A DNA stretch of 27,532 nt, from the NCBI RefSeq assembly GCF_000485595.1, contig NW_014577656.1, positions 78,349 through 105,880 of the forward strand, written 5' to 3'. The notes under the pieces are model-generated. The model was not told the origin of the DNA. It made no database searches and saw only the letters and a program-made list of their open reading frames with translations. The DNA comes from Priapulus caudatus. Its lineage: Eukaryota; Priapulida; Priapulimorpha; Priapulimorphida; Priapulidae. Shown one piece after another: positions 1 to 10,793 of this stretch. Both the position numbers and the translations under genes were made by a program. Position 1 is the stretch's first letter, and the number at the start of each line of letters is the position of its first letter.

Positions 1-620
1 CTTCCTTCCACTTCTCTCTCTCCATATTTCCTTCACCTCTTCTCTCTCCATCCTTCCTTCCACCCTCTCTCTCTCCATCTTTCCATCCACTCTTTACGCT
101 CTCCAGTCTTTACCATCACTCTCTTCTCGTCTCCATCTTTCCATGCACTCTCTTCTCTTCTCCATGCTTCCATCACCCTCTTCTCTCTCCAATCTTTCCA
201 TACCACTCTCTTCTACTCTCATCTCAATCACCCTCTTTCTCTCCATCTTTTCCATCACTCTTCTCTACTCCATCCTTCATCCACTCTCTTCCTCTCCATC
301 TTTACATCCACTCTCTTCTCTCGTCCATCCTTCCATCCACTCTCTTCTCTCTCCATCCTTCCATCCACTCTCTTCTCTCTCCATCTTTCCATCCACTCTC
401 TTCTCTCTCCATCTTTCCATCCACTCTCTTCTCTCTCCATCTTTCCATCCACTCTCTTCTCTCTCCATCCTTCCATCCACCCTCTTCCTCTCTCATCTTT
501 CCATCCACTCTCTTCTCTCTCCATCTTTCCATCCACTCTCTTCTCTCTCCATCCTTCCATCCACCCTCTTCTCTCTCCATCTTTCCATCTACTCTCTTCT
601 CGCTCCATCTCTCCCTATAT
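1..620. repeat. Pyrimidine-rich minisatellite, 28 bp unit
   Basis: The + strand is almost pure C/T with interspersed CAT and CAC. From about 330 to 600 the unit repeats every 28 bp; its core reads CTCTCTCCATCTTTCCATCC. Earlier copies (1-330) are less regular, with single-base indels. The array lies upstream of the RIC8 exon at 693, so it is probably intronic. The open frames seen across it on both strands come from low-complexity sequence without stop codons and are not genes. Confidence 0.9.
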
Positions 621-692
621 GGCTCTATCCCTCCTCCTGTCACTCTCCTCGCACTCGCCAAGCCACTGATGTTCCTTCTTGCATCTCTGTAG

Positions 693-787
693 GAAGAGGA
701 AGCTCACTTTATGCGCATGGTCAGCATCCTCCACGACCTCCTCATCTGCCAGACAGAGTCAAAGGAGAAGCGAGAGGAGCTAGTCAG
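693..787 (+). CDS. RIC8: RIC8 (synembryn) internal exon
   Basis: This is an internal exon of RIC8, the cytosolic chaperone and guanine-nucleotide exchange factor that folds and activates G-alpha subunits. It follows a pyrimidine tract ending TCTGTAG and is followed by the donor CAG|GTGAGT. In the frame starting at 693 it gives 31 codons plus two bases. The peptide begins EEEAHFMRMVSILHDLLICQ and continues through TESKEKREELV. It aligns in order with the vertebrate RIC8A armadillo-repeat segment that reads EEDAALYRHLGTLLRHC and then an acidic EEF, just before the conserved HAVNLL stretch. The exon ends in phase 2 (AG), so the next exon should complete Ser or Arg; that exon was not found downstream. 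The identification comes from remembered family sequence and is strengthened by the unmistakable RIC8 exons on the same strand at 12-13 kb. Exons upstream of this one lie outside the window. Confidence 0.8.
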
Positions 788-796
788 GTGAGTGTG

Positions 797-837
797 TTGC
801 CCTCTGGTGGCAGGTGATGATGCCCCCTGGTGGAGGG
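797..837 (-). promoter_or_regulatory. Tandem pair of CTCF-like core motifs
   Basis: Just after the exon donor, the + strand reads GCCCTCTGGTGGCA (799-812) and GCCCCCTGGTGGAG (822-835). Read on the minus strand these are CCACCAGAGGGC and CCACCAGGGGGC. Both fit the well-known CTCF core CCASYAGRKGGC, in the same orientation and 23 bp apart. This is motif evidence only. Binding is not shown, and the use of CTCF in this organism is assumed from its wide presence in bilaterians. Confidence 0.4.
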
Positions 838-853
838 CAATGGCGGGGTTATG

Positions 854-922
854 TATATATTATCAAGAGCGGATAATACCGCTCTATAATATACCGGTAT
901 TATCCGCTCTTGATATTATATA
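854..922. repeat. Near-perfect inverted repeat (28 bp arms)
   Basis: Left arm 854-881 and right arm 895-922 are reverse complements except for a TA/AT difference near the outer end, with a 13 bp AT-rich spacer. The arm core is AAGAGCGGATAATACCG. Inside the structure GAGCGG and CCGCTC make a further short dyad. It lies in an RIC8 intron. It could be a tiny fold-back element or a cruciform-forming site; no transposon family was recognised. Confidence 0.8.
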
Positions 923-929
923 TAATATA

Positions 930-1780
930 CAGATATCTGTCCCTTTCTTCTACACACAGATATCTCCCCCTCCTCTGTCTACACCAGCATACTCCCCCCT
1001 TTTCTTCTACACTAAATTATATCTCCATCTGTCTTCTACAATACACAATTATCTCCCCCTTCTCTTCTACATACAATATCTCGCCCTTTCTTCTACATAC
1101 AGATATCTTCCCCTCTCTTTCTACACACAGCATATCTCCCCTCTCTTCTAATACAGATATCTCCCCATCTCAGTCTACACACAGGTATATCATATCGGCC
1201 CTCCTTTTCTACATACAGATATCTCCCACCTCTCTTCTACACACAGATATCTCCCCCTCTCTTCTACACAGCAGATATGCTCCCCCTCTCTTCTACATAC
1301 AGATATCTCCCCCCTCTTTCTACACACAGGCAATAATCTCGGCCTCTCTTTCTCATCAGGCATATCTCCCCCTCTCGTCTGGGGCACACAGAATATCTTC
1401 GCCGCTCTCTTCTACACACATAATCTCCCGCCCTCTCTTTACAACAGCATATTCCCCTCTCTTCTCATACAGCATATCTCCCCTCTTTCTTACAATACAA
1501 GATACTCGGCCCCCTCTCTTCTACACACGCACAACCTCAGCGTTGAACGAGAGAGACCTCTCATCTAGACATCACAGAGGGAGAGATACTGACCCCCTGA
1601 GAATGACTGCCTAGATCTACATTACAGGTAATCTTCCCGGTCTCTTCCTACACACAGGAGATATGAGATGACCTCCCCCTCTCTTTCTTACACACACGAT
1701 ATTCTCCCCCTCTCTTCTACATACAGGATATTCTCGCCCTTTTTCTTGTTACTTACACACACGATATTTTCTCCCCTCCT
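930..1780. repeat. Minisatellite, about 27-28 bp unit, increasingly irregular
   Basis: The clearest copies lie at 1,217-1,330, where ACAGATATCTCCCCCTCTCT followed by TCTACAC recurs every 27-28 bp. Copies before and after carry many one- and two-base indels. The array is intronic to RIC8 and pyrimidine-rich on the + strand, which explains the open frames there. The period is close to that of the 1-620 array, but the unit sequence differs. Confidence 0.85.
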
Positions 1781-4080
1781 GACGATTGGTTCACAGAATT
1801 ACGAAGGAGTATCTCGCTACGAGATGAGGGATTCAATTACTGGTTACTTACAGACGTAGCACGAAGAGATCGATCCCCCTCTCTACATAACTCTAGGATT
1901 AGTGAGAGACTCGCGAGATCTTAGAGAGAGAGCATGAGAGAGAGGCTGATCTGATGTGGAGCACACGATATCTGAGCACGACCGATCGATGAGAGTATTG
2001 ACTGATGCGACGAAGCTGACAGAGAGATGAGATACTCGGCCGGCGTGAGAGAGCTTAGAGGTGTCTTACCATTGATCACGCCGGACGCTACAATAATATA
2101 TTTACAATACATATTTCGTTTGCTGTTTTACTTCTGATATGTAGTTTCTAATTGGTAAAACTCAATTCATCACCGTCAATCTTTCGCCATGAGTTACCCC
2201 TCTACCCTTTAACTCCTGCCTCAAGGGGTCTGGACAAGGATTATGATTCAGATTTCACCGGACGTGTGTTTGAGTGTCTTCGTCTGCGTTCGCTTGCGTG
2301 TCTTGTAGAGAGTTATTTTCTGTTGGCTCGCTGTACTACGTTTCTACATACAGGATATTCTCCCCCTTCTTTTTACGTTTTACTAGACTGATTTTATGAT
2401 TCGCTTCCATCCGGTCATTGGACTTATTGTCTCCTATACAGGTATTTACTCTTGACGTCACTCGTCGCTCTACGCATCATAAATTGAGGGTCAGGAATTC
2501 TTGCGCCTCAACTTGCTATTTCGACTTCAACCATTAATCGTTCGCGTCTTTGGTGCTGATCCATTGGATCACGAAATTTTTCATTCTCCCCTCTCATACT
2601 TCAATTTCAGCACTCACAAAATTATTCTTTCCAGGATTTTAGTCGTTCTAGGAAATTTCGTTTTACATACAGATATTCTTCGGCTTAACTTAGAACTTTC
2701 ATTTTACTTAATTTTGTGTGGTTTGATCTCACGCACGACATCCAATATTCTTCGGCTCTAATCCTCATTTAATTAAATTTAATATTCAATTCAACAGGAT
2801 ATACATTTCTCTTCACCCTTCTCAGTTCACAAGTAATTCTTGTGAGCGATATTCTCGCTTTCTTCATCCACACAATATTTCTTCGCGCTCTCGCGCGGCC
2901 TCTTCTTTACTGGTCTTTCCTATGCTGACACTCTCCTGATTGACTTCTATCTGTCTCTAAACCTACTTAATCTCTTTCGTGTCTGTGACCAGTCTTCAAC
3001 TAGTTGTATTAGTTGAGTCGCCTCACCGCTCCTTTTTTATCACCTCAACTCTGTGACGCCATACATTTTGCATCTCTTCTCTAGCACGAAATATTTCTGT
3101 TCTTACATAGATGTCTACATGCAGACAATTTCAGTCGCAAATCTCTCTACTTCTATCTTTCTTGTCTCACTCATGCAACTATCGCTCAAGCGTTGAGTCT
3201 TCCTCTCTGCGCGCTTCCGTGCTTTCGTTTCTCCGTATAGTTCATACGCTCCGTCCGTCTCCCGTCTCTTTCTACACTACAGGACTGATTCTCTATACGT
3301 TTCTTAACGTTTAACAAGGATTTAGGTCTACGCGTCTACATCTTTCGACTACTATAACACTTCTCAGGGATTATACGTCTCGCTCGTCTCTTCTATTTCT
3401 GTACACGCAGATTATTATTCTCCACGGTCTTGTTTCTGTCTCTATAGCGTCCCGAATTAATTTGATACCCGTCCTTTATTTCTGTGGTGAAGCCAACAGC
3501 ACACATCCGCACTCTCTGTTTACTTTATCCGATATTACTCCACTCATCTCCCCTCGCGCTTAATCATCCATTGGCATGTAGTATTCCTCCCACTACGTCT
3601 AATCGTGAGCGAAAACTAGATGGATCCATCTCGTCAGCTCTCTCCTCATGTCTATCACACACGGAATATCTTTCTGCTAACTTCTTACGGTGATATTACG
3701 TGTGAAGTGCCATATAAGGCGCAGACTACGGGTTATTCGTCGTAGTTAAAACATATGTAAGGCAGATTATGCAAATATAGTAATGAGGGTTTGCAGAGAT
3801 ATAGTATAGGGAATCAAACCTATATTATATAGACACGCGGAATGTGGATAACAAACGAGCAGTTGCTCTGAGTGGTGTCGACATTGCATCTCCGTCATAG
3901 CGCTTCTCTCGTTTTACTCAACAGAGTTCAATCACGTCTATGTGAGAGACAAAGTTATCTTTAAAATATGCAATATATCCTCGCCTCAATGATTATATCT
4001 CATATTTATGTCACTATGCAGTTACCTCGAATCTCTCATTAAGTTACTTATTATTATACGATGTATGGCACGCACAGTGA
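1781..4080. other. Decayed or poorly assembled continuation of the minisatellite
   Basis: No gene was recognised here. Vestiges of the preceding unit persist as isolated fragments: CTACATACAGGATATTCTCC near 2,344, TACATACAGATATTCTTCGG near 2,665, GTACACGCAGATTATTATTC near 3,400 and CACACGGAATATCTTTCTGC near 3,657. Between them the sequence looks random. The short open frames in this stretch show no family resemblance. The segment is either a heavily degenerated array or consensus built from error-rich reads. Confidence 0.55.
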
Positions 4081-4093
4081 GTCGAGGACCTGG

Positions 4094-4112
4094 GGAGGGA
4101 GGGGGGGGGTTG
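4094..4112 (+). other. G-run with quadruplex potential
   Basis: GGGGAGGGAGGG is followed by a run of further G residues. Together they provide at least four runs of three or more guanines with one-base loops, the usual arrangement for a G-quadruplex. Confidence 0.5.
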
Positions 4113-4289
4113 AGTGAGGTGGTAGTAACTGATTGATTGACATGCTCAGAAACATCGAGAAGTCAAGATGAGATGCCGGAGCCGACGGATGTACTGTGCC
4201 TCTTGTGAAGGTTCCGTTTGTAGGGGAGGAGATGGGAGGTTATAACATTATTTGGAATTAAGGTTATTTATCTATATATTATTTATTTA

Positions 4290-4890
4290 TTTTCACATAA
4301 AAAATTGACACATATAGTTATCAAGAACTATTATAATAGGAGTTCTCCCATATATACATCTTCGTAATCTATATGTACCGTCAATGTCGTTGCTATATTG
4401 TTAAAACTGACTTCTTCTCCAATCACTCATATTTCCTGTCCTTTTTTGTGGTGAGCTACCAGCTGTCATTGACACTTCTTCATATTTATTATTATTATTG
4501 ATATAATGATTTAGTGCTAAGAAACATCAAAGGGGCTGCTAGCGCCCAGTCTAACCGTCAAAATTGCTGTATTCATTTTGTTTATAAATTATATATAACC
4601 AGGCGAGTGAGTAGATAGTGTGAGAACAGTGAGGATTTGTATATATAATTATATAGTTAATAGTAGATCGTGATTGTGATTTACAGTTGTATAAAAAATT
4701 AATCACATATAATTTATCGAAGAGTTATAATGGCAGTTTCTCCACGTTATTATATACTTCGTTTCTATTAGGATTGTTAGCGCTCGATAGCGATTGCTCA
4801 AATTAAACTGCGCGTTTCTTTCTCACTCACTCATTTGTGTCCTTTTTTGTGGTGAGCTACAGTGGTTTCATTGGACACTTTTCATTTGAC
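4290..4890. repeat. Diverged direct repeat, two copies about 400 bp apart
   Basis: Copy A (about 4,290-4,490) and copy B (about 4,690-4,890) share blocks in the same order: a TAAAAAATT block, CACATATA, a TTATAAT block followed by a TTTCTCC-like block, a TACTTCG-like block, and finally the long match TGTCCTTTTTTGTGGTGAGC followed by TAC. Overall identity is moderate, but the last block is nearly exact. No coding potential or known family was recognised. Confidence 0.65.
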
Positions 4891-6730
4891 TAGTAACAAT
4901 TTGAACTTTACATTTACATGAACATGATGTGTAGTTTTCGATAGCGTAAAATCGTTTTATTTTTCGCATGCTGATATATATATTAACATATATGCAAGGG
5001 GATAGTGAGCGGAGATGAAATTCCAACAGTGATGCGTTGCGCCCGTTTTCTGTCACACCAATGTAAATATCATAAGAAAAGGTTCGCGGTGAACAAAAGA
5101 AAACAATACACACAATAACTCGGTGGCAGGATTGTAGTCCGAAACAGATATAGGGAGAGAAAATAAGTTATGCGGAGAGAATAGTGTGGATTACATATCA
5201 TGATTCACTGGCTATGATAAGTTTGGCTTAAGCCGATCTACTTAGAATGCAACAGACGTGTTTTTTATCATAGGGTAATTTATGCTTAATATTTAGTTGA
5301 TAGGTTTTCCTGCTCAAAATAGACTCACACGGTGAGTGATGGATCGGACATTTTTGCGTGGAGCGGAATATTTGGTTGCGGGGTATCAACATTTAGTGTG
5401 AACATTTTCCTTTGTCTGGCCGTGATAATTGAACCATGAATGTTAATTTAAACTGAAACATATTGTCTAGAAGATTTTTAGGATAGCTTCTTCGGATTCT
5501 CCAGTTGCTAACATAAACAAACCCCCAATACATGTATAATATATCCTTGTTTATAGGTTTAATACCCGGCGGACTATTACAAATGTGACTTCAGTACGAG
5601 CACGATATGGTGCAAAATGTAATTATCTCTAATAACATAAAACGTTCTTTCTGAAGAATTGACAATGCCTATGTTAGTGCACGTTTGTCACGTTAGGTAC
5701 TTCCCCATATTAAATTACATGACCGTGAAATAAGGATAGATAAAACGTTAAATTAAATTCACGACAGTTTGCTGTCGATTTAGGTAAACATCGTGTTTTT
5801 GTTCATCTATTCTATTCCTTCTTGAATATCACTTACTGGCTATATAAGTAATATGATTTCTCCATGACCACAATATTATTGTCGTATAATAACTCCTTAG
5901 GATTTCAGGTTTATTTATGAATATAAGCCTCGAAGAATAAATATTAGAGATAGGAAACTCTATTTTTCTAAATTTACTATAATATTATAACTTAAATACA
6001 ATTCCTTGTTTGCTGCCTTCTCCAGCCGACCACGAAAATCGCGCGACCCACAAATTTTTTAGCCTTTGGGGTGTTATCCATATTTTTCTTTTTTGTCTTT
6101 TTTTGTGCTTGTTCTTTTGGTCTAGTATAATATAAATATAAATAGTAAATAGAAATATAAATTATAAAATAAACTATAAATATAAATAATAATATAAATA
6201 TAAATATAATATAAATATATATAAAAATATAACTCTTCTACTGGTATTCTGGAATGGGTGCATGATATCATTCCTCATAGTTAAGGGGGACGCTGACAAT
6301 ACAATAGCATGTTTGCTGCGCAAAAGATTGAGGCAGACTTGTAAAAATAAATATTATGCCTCCACATAAAAAACCTACCTAACCTACCCACTAAAAAATC
6401 TATGGCGTCGGGCGGCGCGGACAGCAAACATCAGATTTTTTTAGGACTTGCATGGCGCCTCGCCCTCAATTTTAAAAAAAGTGGCTAGGTGGGATTGAAT
6501 TCACGCATCACATTCATTGCATGCATCTGCGGACTAAAAAGGTGGGTAAAGAAAACTAAGATAGTAGTATTATTATCATCAAGTGTTTTATTGGCGTTAT
6601 CTAAAATGAATATAGCGACTAGTCGCAGTTAAAGTAGGGTGGAGACTTGACGATTATACTATTTGTTGCTCTGCGATTGACAATGCTTAGAGATTCCTAG
6701 TTTATACTATTTATATGCCATATCTTCCTG
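4891..6730. other. AT-rich non-coding stretch with an AATATAA-type array
   Basis: I see no supportable gene. At 6,121-6,236 there is an irregular TATAAATATAAA array. At 6,365-6,550 lies a CG-containing island with CTACCTAACCTACCCAC near its left edge and GTGGCTAGGTGGG near its right edge, which are imperfectly complementary. The right edge continues GGGATTGAATTCACGCATC, which faintly resembles the T-arm of a tRNA read on the minus strand. It may be a decayed SINE, but this is too weak to call. Confidence 0.5.
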
Positions 6731-6733
6731 AAT

Positions 6734-7234
6734 TTGCAAGATTGTGTCTATGTAGACTATACAGAGTGTGACATTCGAAGGAGCACCACATTAATTAAAC
6801 CTTCAGGACTTAATTATGTTTTTAATGAACCCGCGGAATTTCTCATAGTACGTGATTGCTCCGGCATTACCTGTTCCCCCATCACCAAAAACAACACACA
6901 GTTCGATATCGACTTGCACTGTCTCCGGGTTAGCATAGATCTGCTGGATAGTATTATTAACAATAGGTTGGCAAAATTAAATTTTATGTCGTGGTGGTGT
7001 AATGACTTGTCACACAGAAAGTTTCAACACAGTCTTACATTGGTAGAGCAGACAAGTTTCGTACGTCACTCAGCCAGATGGGATTGCGGGCGGAGTGATG
7101 ATCCTCTCTTAGCATTTTCCTGCATTAAGAGCAGATTACTATCTGGACCTTCCGTGCCTAGATATATGCTCCATTCTGTGAAATGCCTAGTGGTCAGCTC
7201 GACAAATCTAATTCTGCACATGTTCGAGGCGTGA
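6734..7234 (+). CDS. Unrecognised open reading frame, 166 codons
   Basis: An ATG-initiated frame of 166 residues in AT-rich, non-repetitive DNA is longer than chance usually gives. It is notable as the only long frame in the window outside low-complexity sequence. It has scattered cysteines and tryptophans, no signal peptide, no clear membrane segment and no motif that I recognise. It overlaps a competing minus-strand two-exon interpretation at 6,803-7,714, and both cannot easily be true. It could be a mobile-element remnant, a single-exon gene or a chance frame. Confidence 0.2.
   Translation: MQDCVYVDYTECDIRRSTTLIKPSGLNYVFNEPAEFLIVRDCSGITCSPITKNNTQFDIDLHCLRVSIDLLDSIINNRLAKLNFMSWWCNDLSHRKFQHSLTLVEQTSFVRHSARWDCGRSDDPLLAFSCIKSRLLSGPSVPRYMLHSVKCLVVSSTNLILHMFEA
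6803..6943 (-). CDS. Candidate terminal exon of an unrecognised minus-strand gene
   Basis: Read on the minus strand, an acceptor ending ACTATCCAG at 6,944 opens a 46-codon frame that begins QIYANPETVQVDIELCVVF and ends at a TGA (6,803-6,805). It begins in phase 0. That matches the phase-0 donor CAG|GTATTA of the candidate exon at 7,471-7,714, so the two join without a frame break across a 527 bp intron. The composition is protein-like, but no family is recognised. A + strand frame of 166 codons covers the same bases. The exon model is inference. Confidence 0.22.
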   Translation of the reverse strand, partial: QIYANPETVQVDIELCVVFGDGGTGNAGAITYYEKFRGFIKNIIKS

Positions 7235-7470
7235 AAGCAGGATTTGGCTGGCATGTCAGGCGTACGAATGTTACCTCCTAAATATTATCAAAACAACCGT
7301 AAAATACCAATTTTGATAGCCTAGGCAAACAATATAATAATACATTGTAGCTTCCACTTCATACATTTATTTAATACACCAGTTGATTTATATCCAGTGT
7401 AGTATCAGAATTAATCCCTTTAGATGGCCCCTCAGTCCGTCAAGTCCAGTTATATAATACTCTGTAATAC

Positions 7471-7714
7471 CTGAAATGCTGGAAGCATTTTGAGATCAGA
7501 AGGCGTCGGGTTTACTACTGAAAGCAACAAACTCTTATTCTCAACTTGACACTGTTCTGTGATATCTGTTTCATCGGCATGAACTAGAATAACATAGACG
7601 TTGTTAGACGGCATACTTTCTTTTGAATCCAGCTCTGGTCTATTATCAAAGGATGCTAACGTTCCTCCAACTGTCGGTATTCTACTCTGTCGACGTCCTG
7701 CCAGCTCCGCTCTG
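7471..7714 (-). CDS. Candidate internal exon of the same unrecognised minus-strand gene
   Basis: The minus-strand frame is open from just below a TGA at 7,720-7,722 down to a TAA at 7,450-7,452, about 90 codons. It has no ATG at its head, which suits an internal exon. Peptide segments include PTVGGTLASFDNRPELDSKE and ITEQCQVENKSLLLSVVNPT. A donor CAG|GTATTA at 7,470 would end it in phase 0. The 5' limit is uncertain: AG dinucleotides at about 7,714, 7,702 and 7,692 are all possible acceptors, and none has a strong pyrimidine tract. Function is unknown. Confidence 0.22.
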
Positions 7715-7722
7715 ACATCTCA

Positions 7723-10190
7723 AACCAATTAGCCAGGGGATTAGAATAAACAACTTCTTATTTGTTCGTCTGCTTTGGCTGTGTTTACTTGCTGCGCGAT
7801 CTATCAGCCAGAACTAGGCTGGTTACGAGATTATAGGTCAGCCGAATAGTAGTTAATATGCCAACGTGTCCTCTCTCCCACTTGCACATCTGAGAAGATG
7901 AAATTTCAATTTAATACCCCAACTACGTAACACCAATAGAAAATAATACACTGACATAACATCATGATTCCTCTCATCACGGAAATGCTATGGACTTTAT
8001 ATTTTATAACTTATAAACATTCTAGTACGACGGATACAAGAATATGTCACTAGTCGCGGGTGATGAAAATGGTTTGCTACAGAAATTGTAAAAGTGCTAA
8101 AAGCAAGCACTGTGAACCTATTATAGTCAAAATTTTTGACCTTACATACTTAGTAGTATCTGTTTTGTAGCCAAAGAAATTGATCGGTGGTACCACAGAT
8201 GTGCGACAACTTTTTTGACGATGTCGGAATTAAGGCTCTATTTGGGGATCCGGCTGTAGGAGGAGATGGAGTATTTGTGTAAGATATGATTGAATAGATC
8301 AATCGAATAAGAGGAGTATGTAGCGATGTTCACTGGCAGAAACCGAAACGGATGTACGTTAGAATAAACAGTAGTAGGGTGAATATAATCAATATAGCAG
8401 CGGTTTGGACCAGTTTACACTATGAGTCAGTAAAACATGAGAGGTAGGCCTACACGGCCTAATAAAATCGGAGAACTCCAATTGTCAACGTTGCATGACT
8501 TAATCTACTAGATCTTATTAGTTACTATATTATAATTATTCATGGGAGTTTTTTTTAGTTACCGGCCTAGCAAACGTCTGGGCGCTAGCAACGTTAGCGG
8601 CTCATGCAAAGTTTGGATTTTCCAAAATTTAGCCGTCGCAATCTCGTTTGTATTTTATTCAATCCTGATCGATAGAAACTACGTTAAAATAACTGCGGCG
8701 GAGTGATGGGCTATTATAGTATTTAGAGCTATGGTCTTTGGTCAGTATGAAAATCGTTAGTGGTACTAGTACACGTTACCGTCATATCTGACTGCTCAAC
8801 TTATGCGTGTACGGTTTGCCTCAATTATTAGTCCAACCATATTGTCGGTTACAACGACACACCAACCTATTCCGCGCGCAACCATACACATGTGTAACGG
8901 CACCAACATATTGTATTCTATAAAAACCTTATTCTTTTCTTTTACAGAAACACGTGTTATCACATATTAACCTAACCAACAGGTGCTGTGCGCCAGCCGA
9001 ACCAACAATTTCCCCCCCCCCCCACACTAGGTTTTTGCTAAACCATACTAGTAGTTGGTTCAGCGGAACCGATACAAGTAGTTTGCCTAGAAACATGGTT
9101 TGTCGACGGCAGTCTTTGCAACTTTGGTACCTACGCCTATACGCTTGGAGCGATAAACGTCAGCCTCCAGGGCGCATAGATTGGCGCCGCCGATCCGAAA
9201 CTCCAATGCGCGCATTCCGCCTCTTATGCGAGCACACTGCGCCCATTGCACGCTCACAAGAGCCTCACACACTGCAGCGTTAACCCCCCCCTCCCACAGA
9301 CACACCGGATGCGCTTACGGTATTAAATATGATGGGCGTAGGAAAGTTCGGCTAACTCTAATAATCTCGCGCAAACGAATTGAAGCCTTACCAGTTGTGG
9401 GGTCAGAAAGAAAAATGGAAAATTCTTGAGACGATAGAAGAGTGGGATAGCGATGATAAAACACAACATGTCTTTAGTGATGATTTTAGGTTGACAGCAC
9501 AGATTAGTTCAAATTAATTGACCGGACAAAATATACGTCGCACGAGGTACTCGCTCGAGTATAGGCTATAATGGTAGTAACGCAGCGCTATGGACGGTTA
9601 GTAAAAGAGTGTACTAAACTATCATATGTGCGATACGATCTTGATGTTACGAATTGCCAAAAATTCTCAGATACATATAACGACACAATGTCGCTTAGCT
9701 TGGTCTCTGGTGAATTTTAAGTTTATTGTAAGCGGACGATTAGTTTAAATTAATTAAAACGTGTCTACTATATATAACGTATTACCATATTGTGCGGCGA
9801 ACGACATTGAGTTAACATTTCAAAAATATCTAACTGTACTTTTAGACACAATCATGTTTACAGATTCATCACTAATCGTTTTGAGTTGACATCTTTCTGA
9901 TGTGAGGTGCAGGTACATGATGACGGCACAGCATTGAGATATGGGTACAAAATCATCATCAGAACCGTCACCGGAAGAAATTTTATGATATATGTGAGAT
10001 AGCGTGCGTAATGTATTCTGGTTAATTAATTTAAACTATTTCGTGCTTCACAATAAATCTTTAAAAATTCAACGTGGGAGGAAGGATCATATAGTCTGAG
10101 CGACTATGTCGTTGGTTTATGTGAATCTAGATTAGTGGTTTAGAAATTCGTAATCTCAATTTTCGTCCGGCCGAAATATGCATAGTATAT
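7723..10190. other. AT-rich stretch without recognised genes
   Basis: I could not support any gene here. There is a 12-base C run at about 9,011-9,022 and a locally GC-rich patch at 9,100-9,310 with short overlapping open frames on both strands that match nothing known. The block GATTAGTTCAAATTAATT (9,502-9,519) recurs as GATTAGTTTAAATTAATT (about 9,738-9,755), which hints at an old diverged duplication. RIC8 exons are expected somewhere in this interval but were not seen. Confidence 0.5.
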
Positions 10191-10192
10191 AT

Positions 10193-10793
10193 TATAGTAC
10201 TAGCTGGGATACTCGGCGTTGCCCGGCGGAATCCAGTCAGGGGAGAGTGGGTGACCGTGGAGTGATTACTCAGTGGAGTGGAGACCGCTTAGGGAGTTAA
10301 TGGAAGGGAAAGAGATAGGGTGCGCCACCCAAAAATCATTAAAACGATTGATCTATCCCTGCAATCTATCCACTTTCATCCCATTCCATGCGCATGCCAT
10401 TCCCATGCATCCCATCCTCATCGGCATCGCACTGCCATCCATGACAATTGCATGCCCATAGGCAGTCGCCAACCACATTTCCATCTCAATCCCATTTGGC
10501 CAATGCATTAGCATGGCCTGGCCTCCATCCTCCTTATGCCTAATGCCATCCTCCCAAACAGTAAAATAATAGTAGCAAATCAAAAGATGAAGATAAACTA
10601 ACCGTGGACATATAACGAAAAATACAAAAATTAAAAAATGGCCAATACATACTAAAAGACGGGTATGGTAAAGGGACAAAAATGGGAAAGAAAGGGGGAA
10701 ACATAGTTTCCCAGCTGGGACTCGAACCGGCAATCCCGGTGTAGGAGACTGTGTATGTCTCTAGGCGATTAGGCCGAACTGCGCCAGTTTATT
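10193..10793 (-). mobile_element. tRNA-derived SINE or composite retroelement, minus strand
   Basis: On the minus strand the element starts with a tRNA-like head (10,793 to about 10,710). It has an A box TGGCGCAGTTCGG (10,774-10,786), a four-pair D stem GGCG/CGCC, a five-pair anticodon stem GAGAC/GTCTC enclosing ATACACA, and a B box GGTTCGAGTCC (10,718-10,728) that fits the RNA polymerase III consensus. The T stem and acceptor stem are poor, so it is not a working tRNA. The body contains a degenerate CCATGC/ATCCCAT-rich patch (10,364-10,556). The possible 3' end, GGCAACGCCGAGTATCCCAG followed by CTAGT, resembles a stem-loop terminus that I recall from widespread LINEs and SINEs. The outer limits are inferred. 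Confidence 0.5.

Noticed and set aside
143-817. Ser/Leu/Pro-rich + strand frame and Arg/Glu-rich minus frames
   Set aside because: These are translations of the 28 bp pyrimidine minisatellite. The real exon at 693-787 is in a different phase from the 143-817 frame.
10710-10793. Functional tRNA gene with anticodon ACA
   Set aside because: The T stem and acceptor stem do not pair, so it is better read as a SINE head or a tRNA pseudogene.
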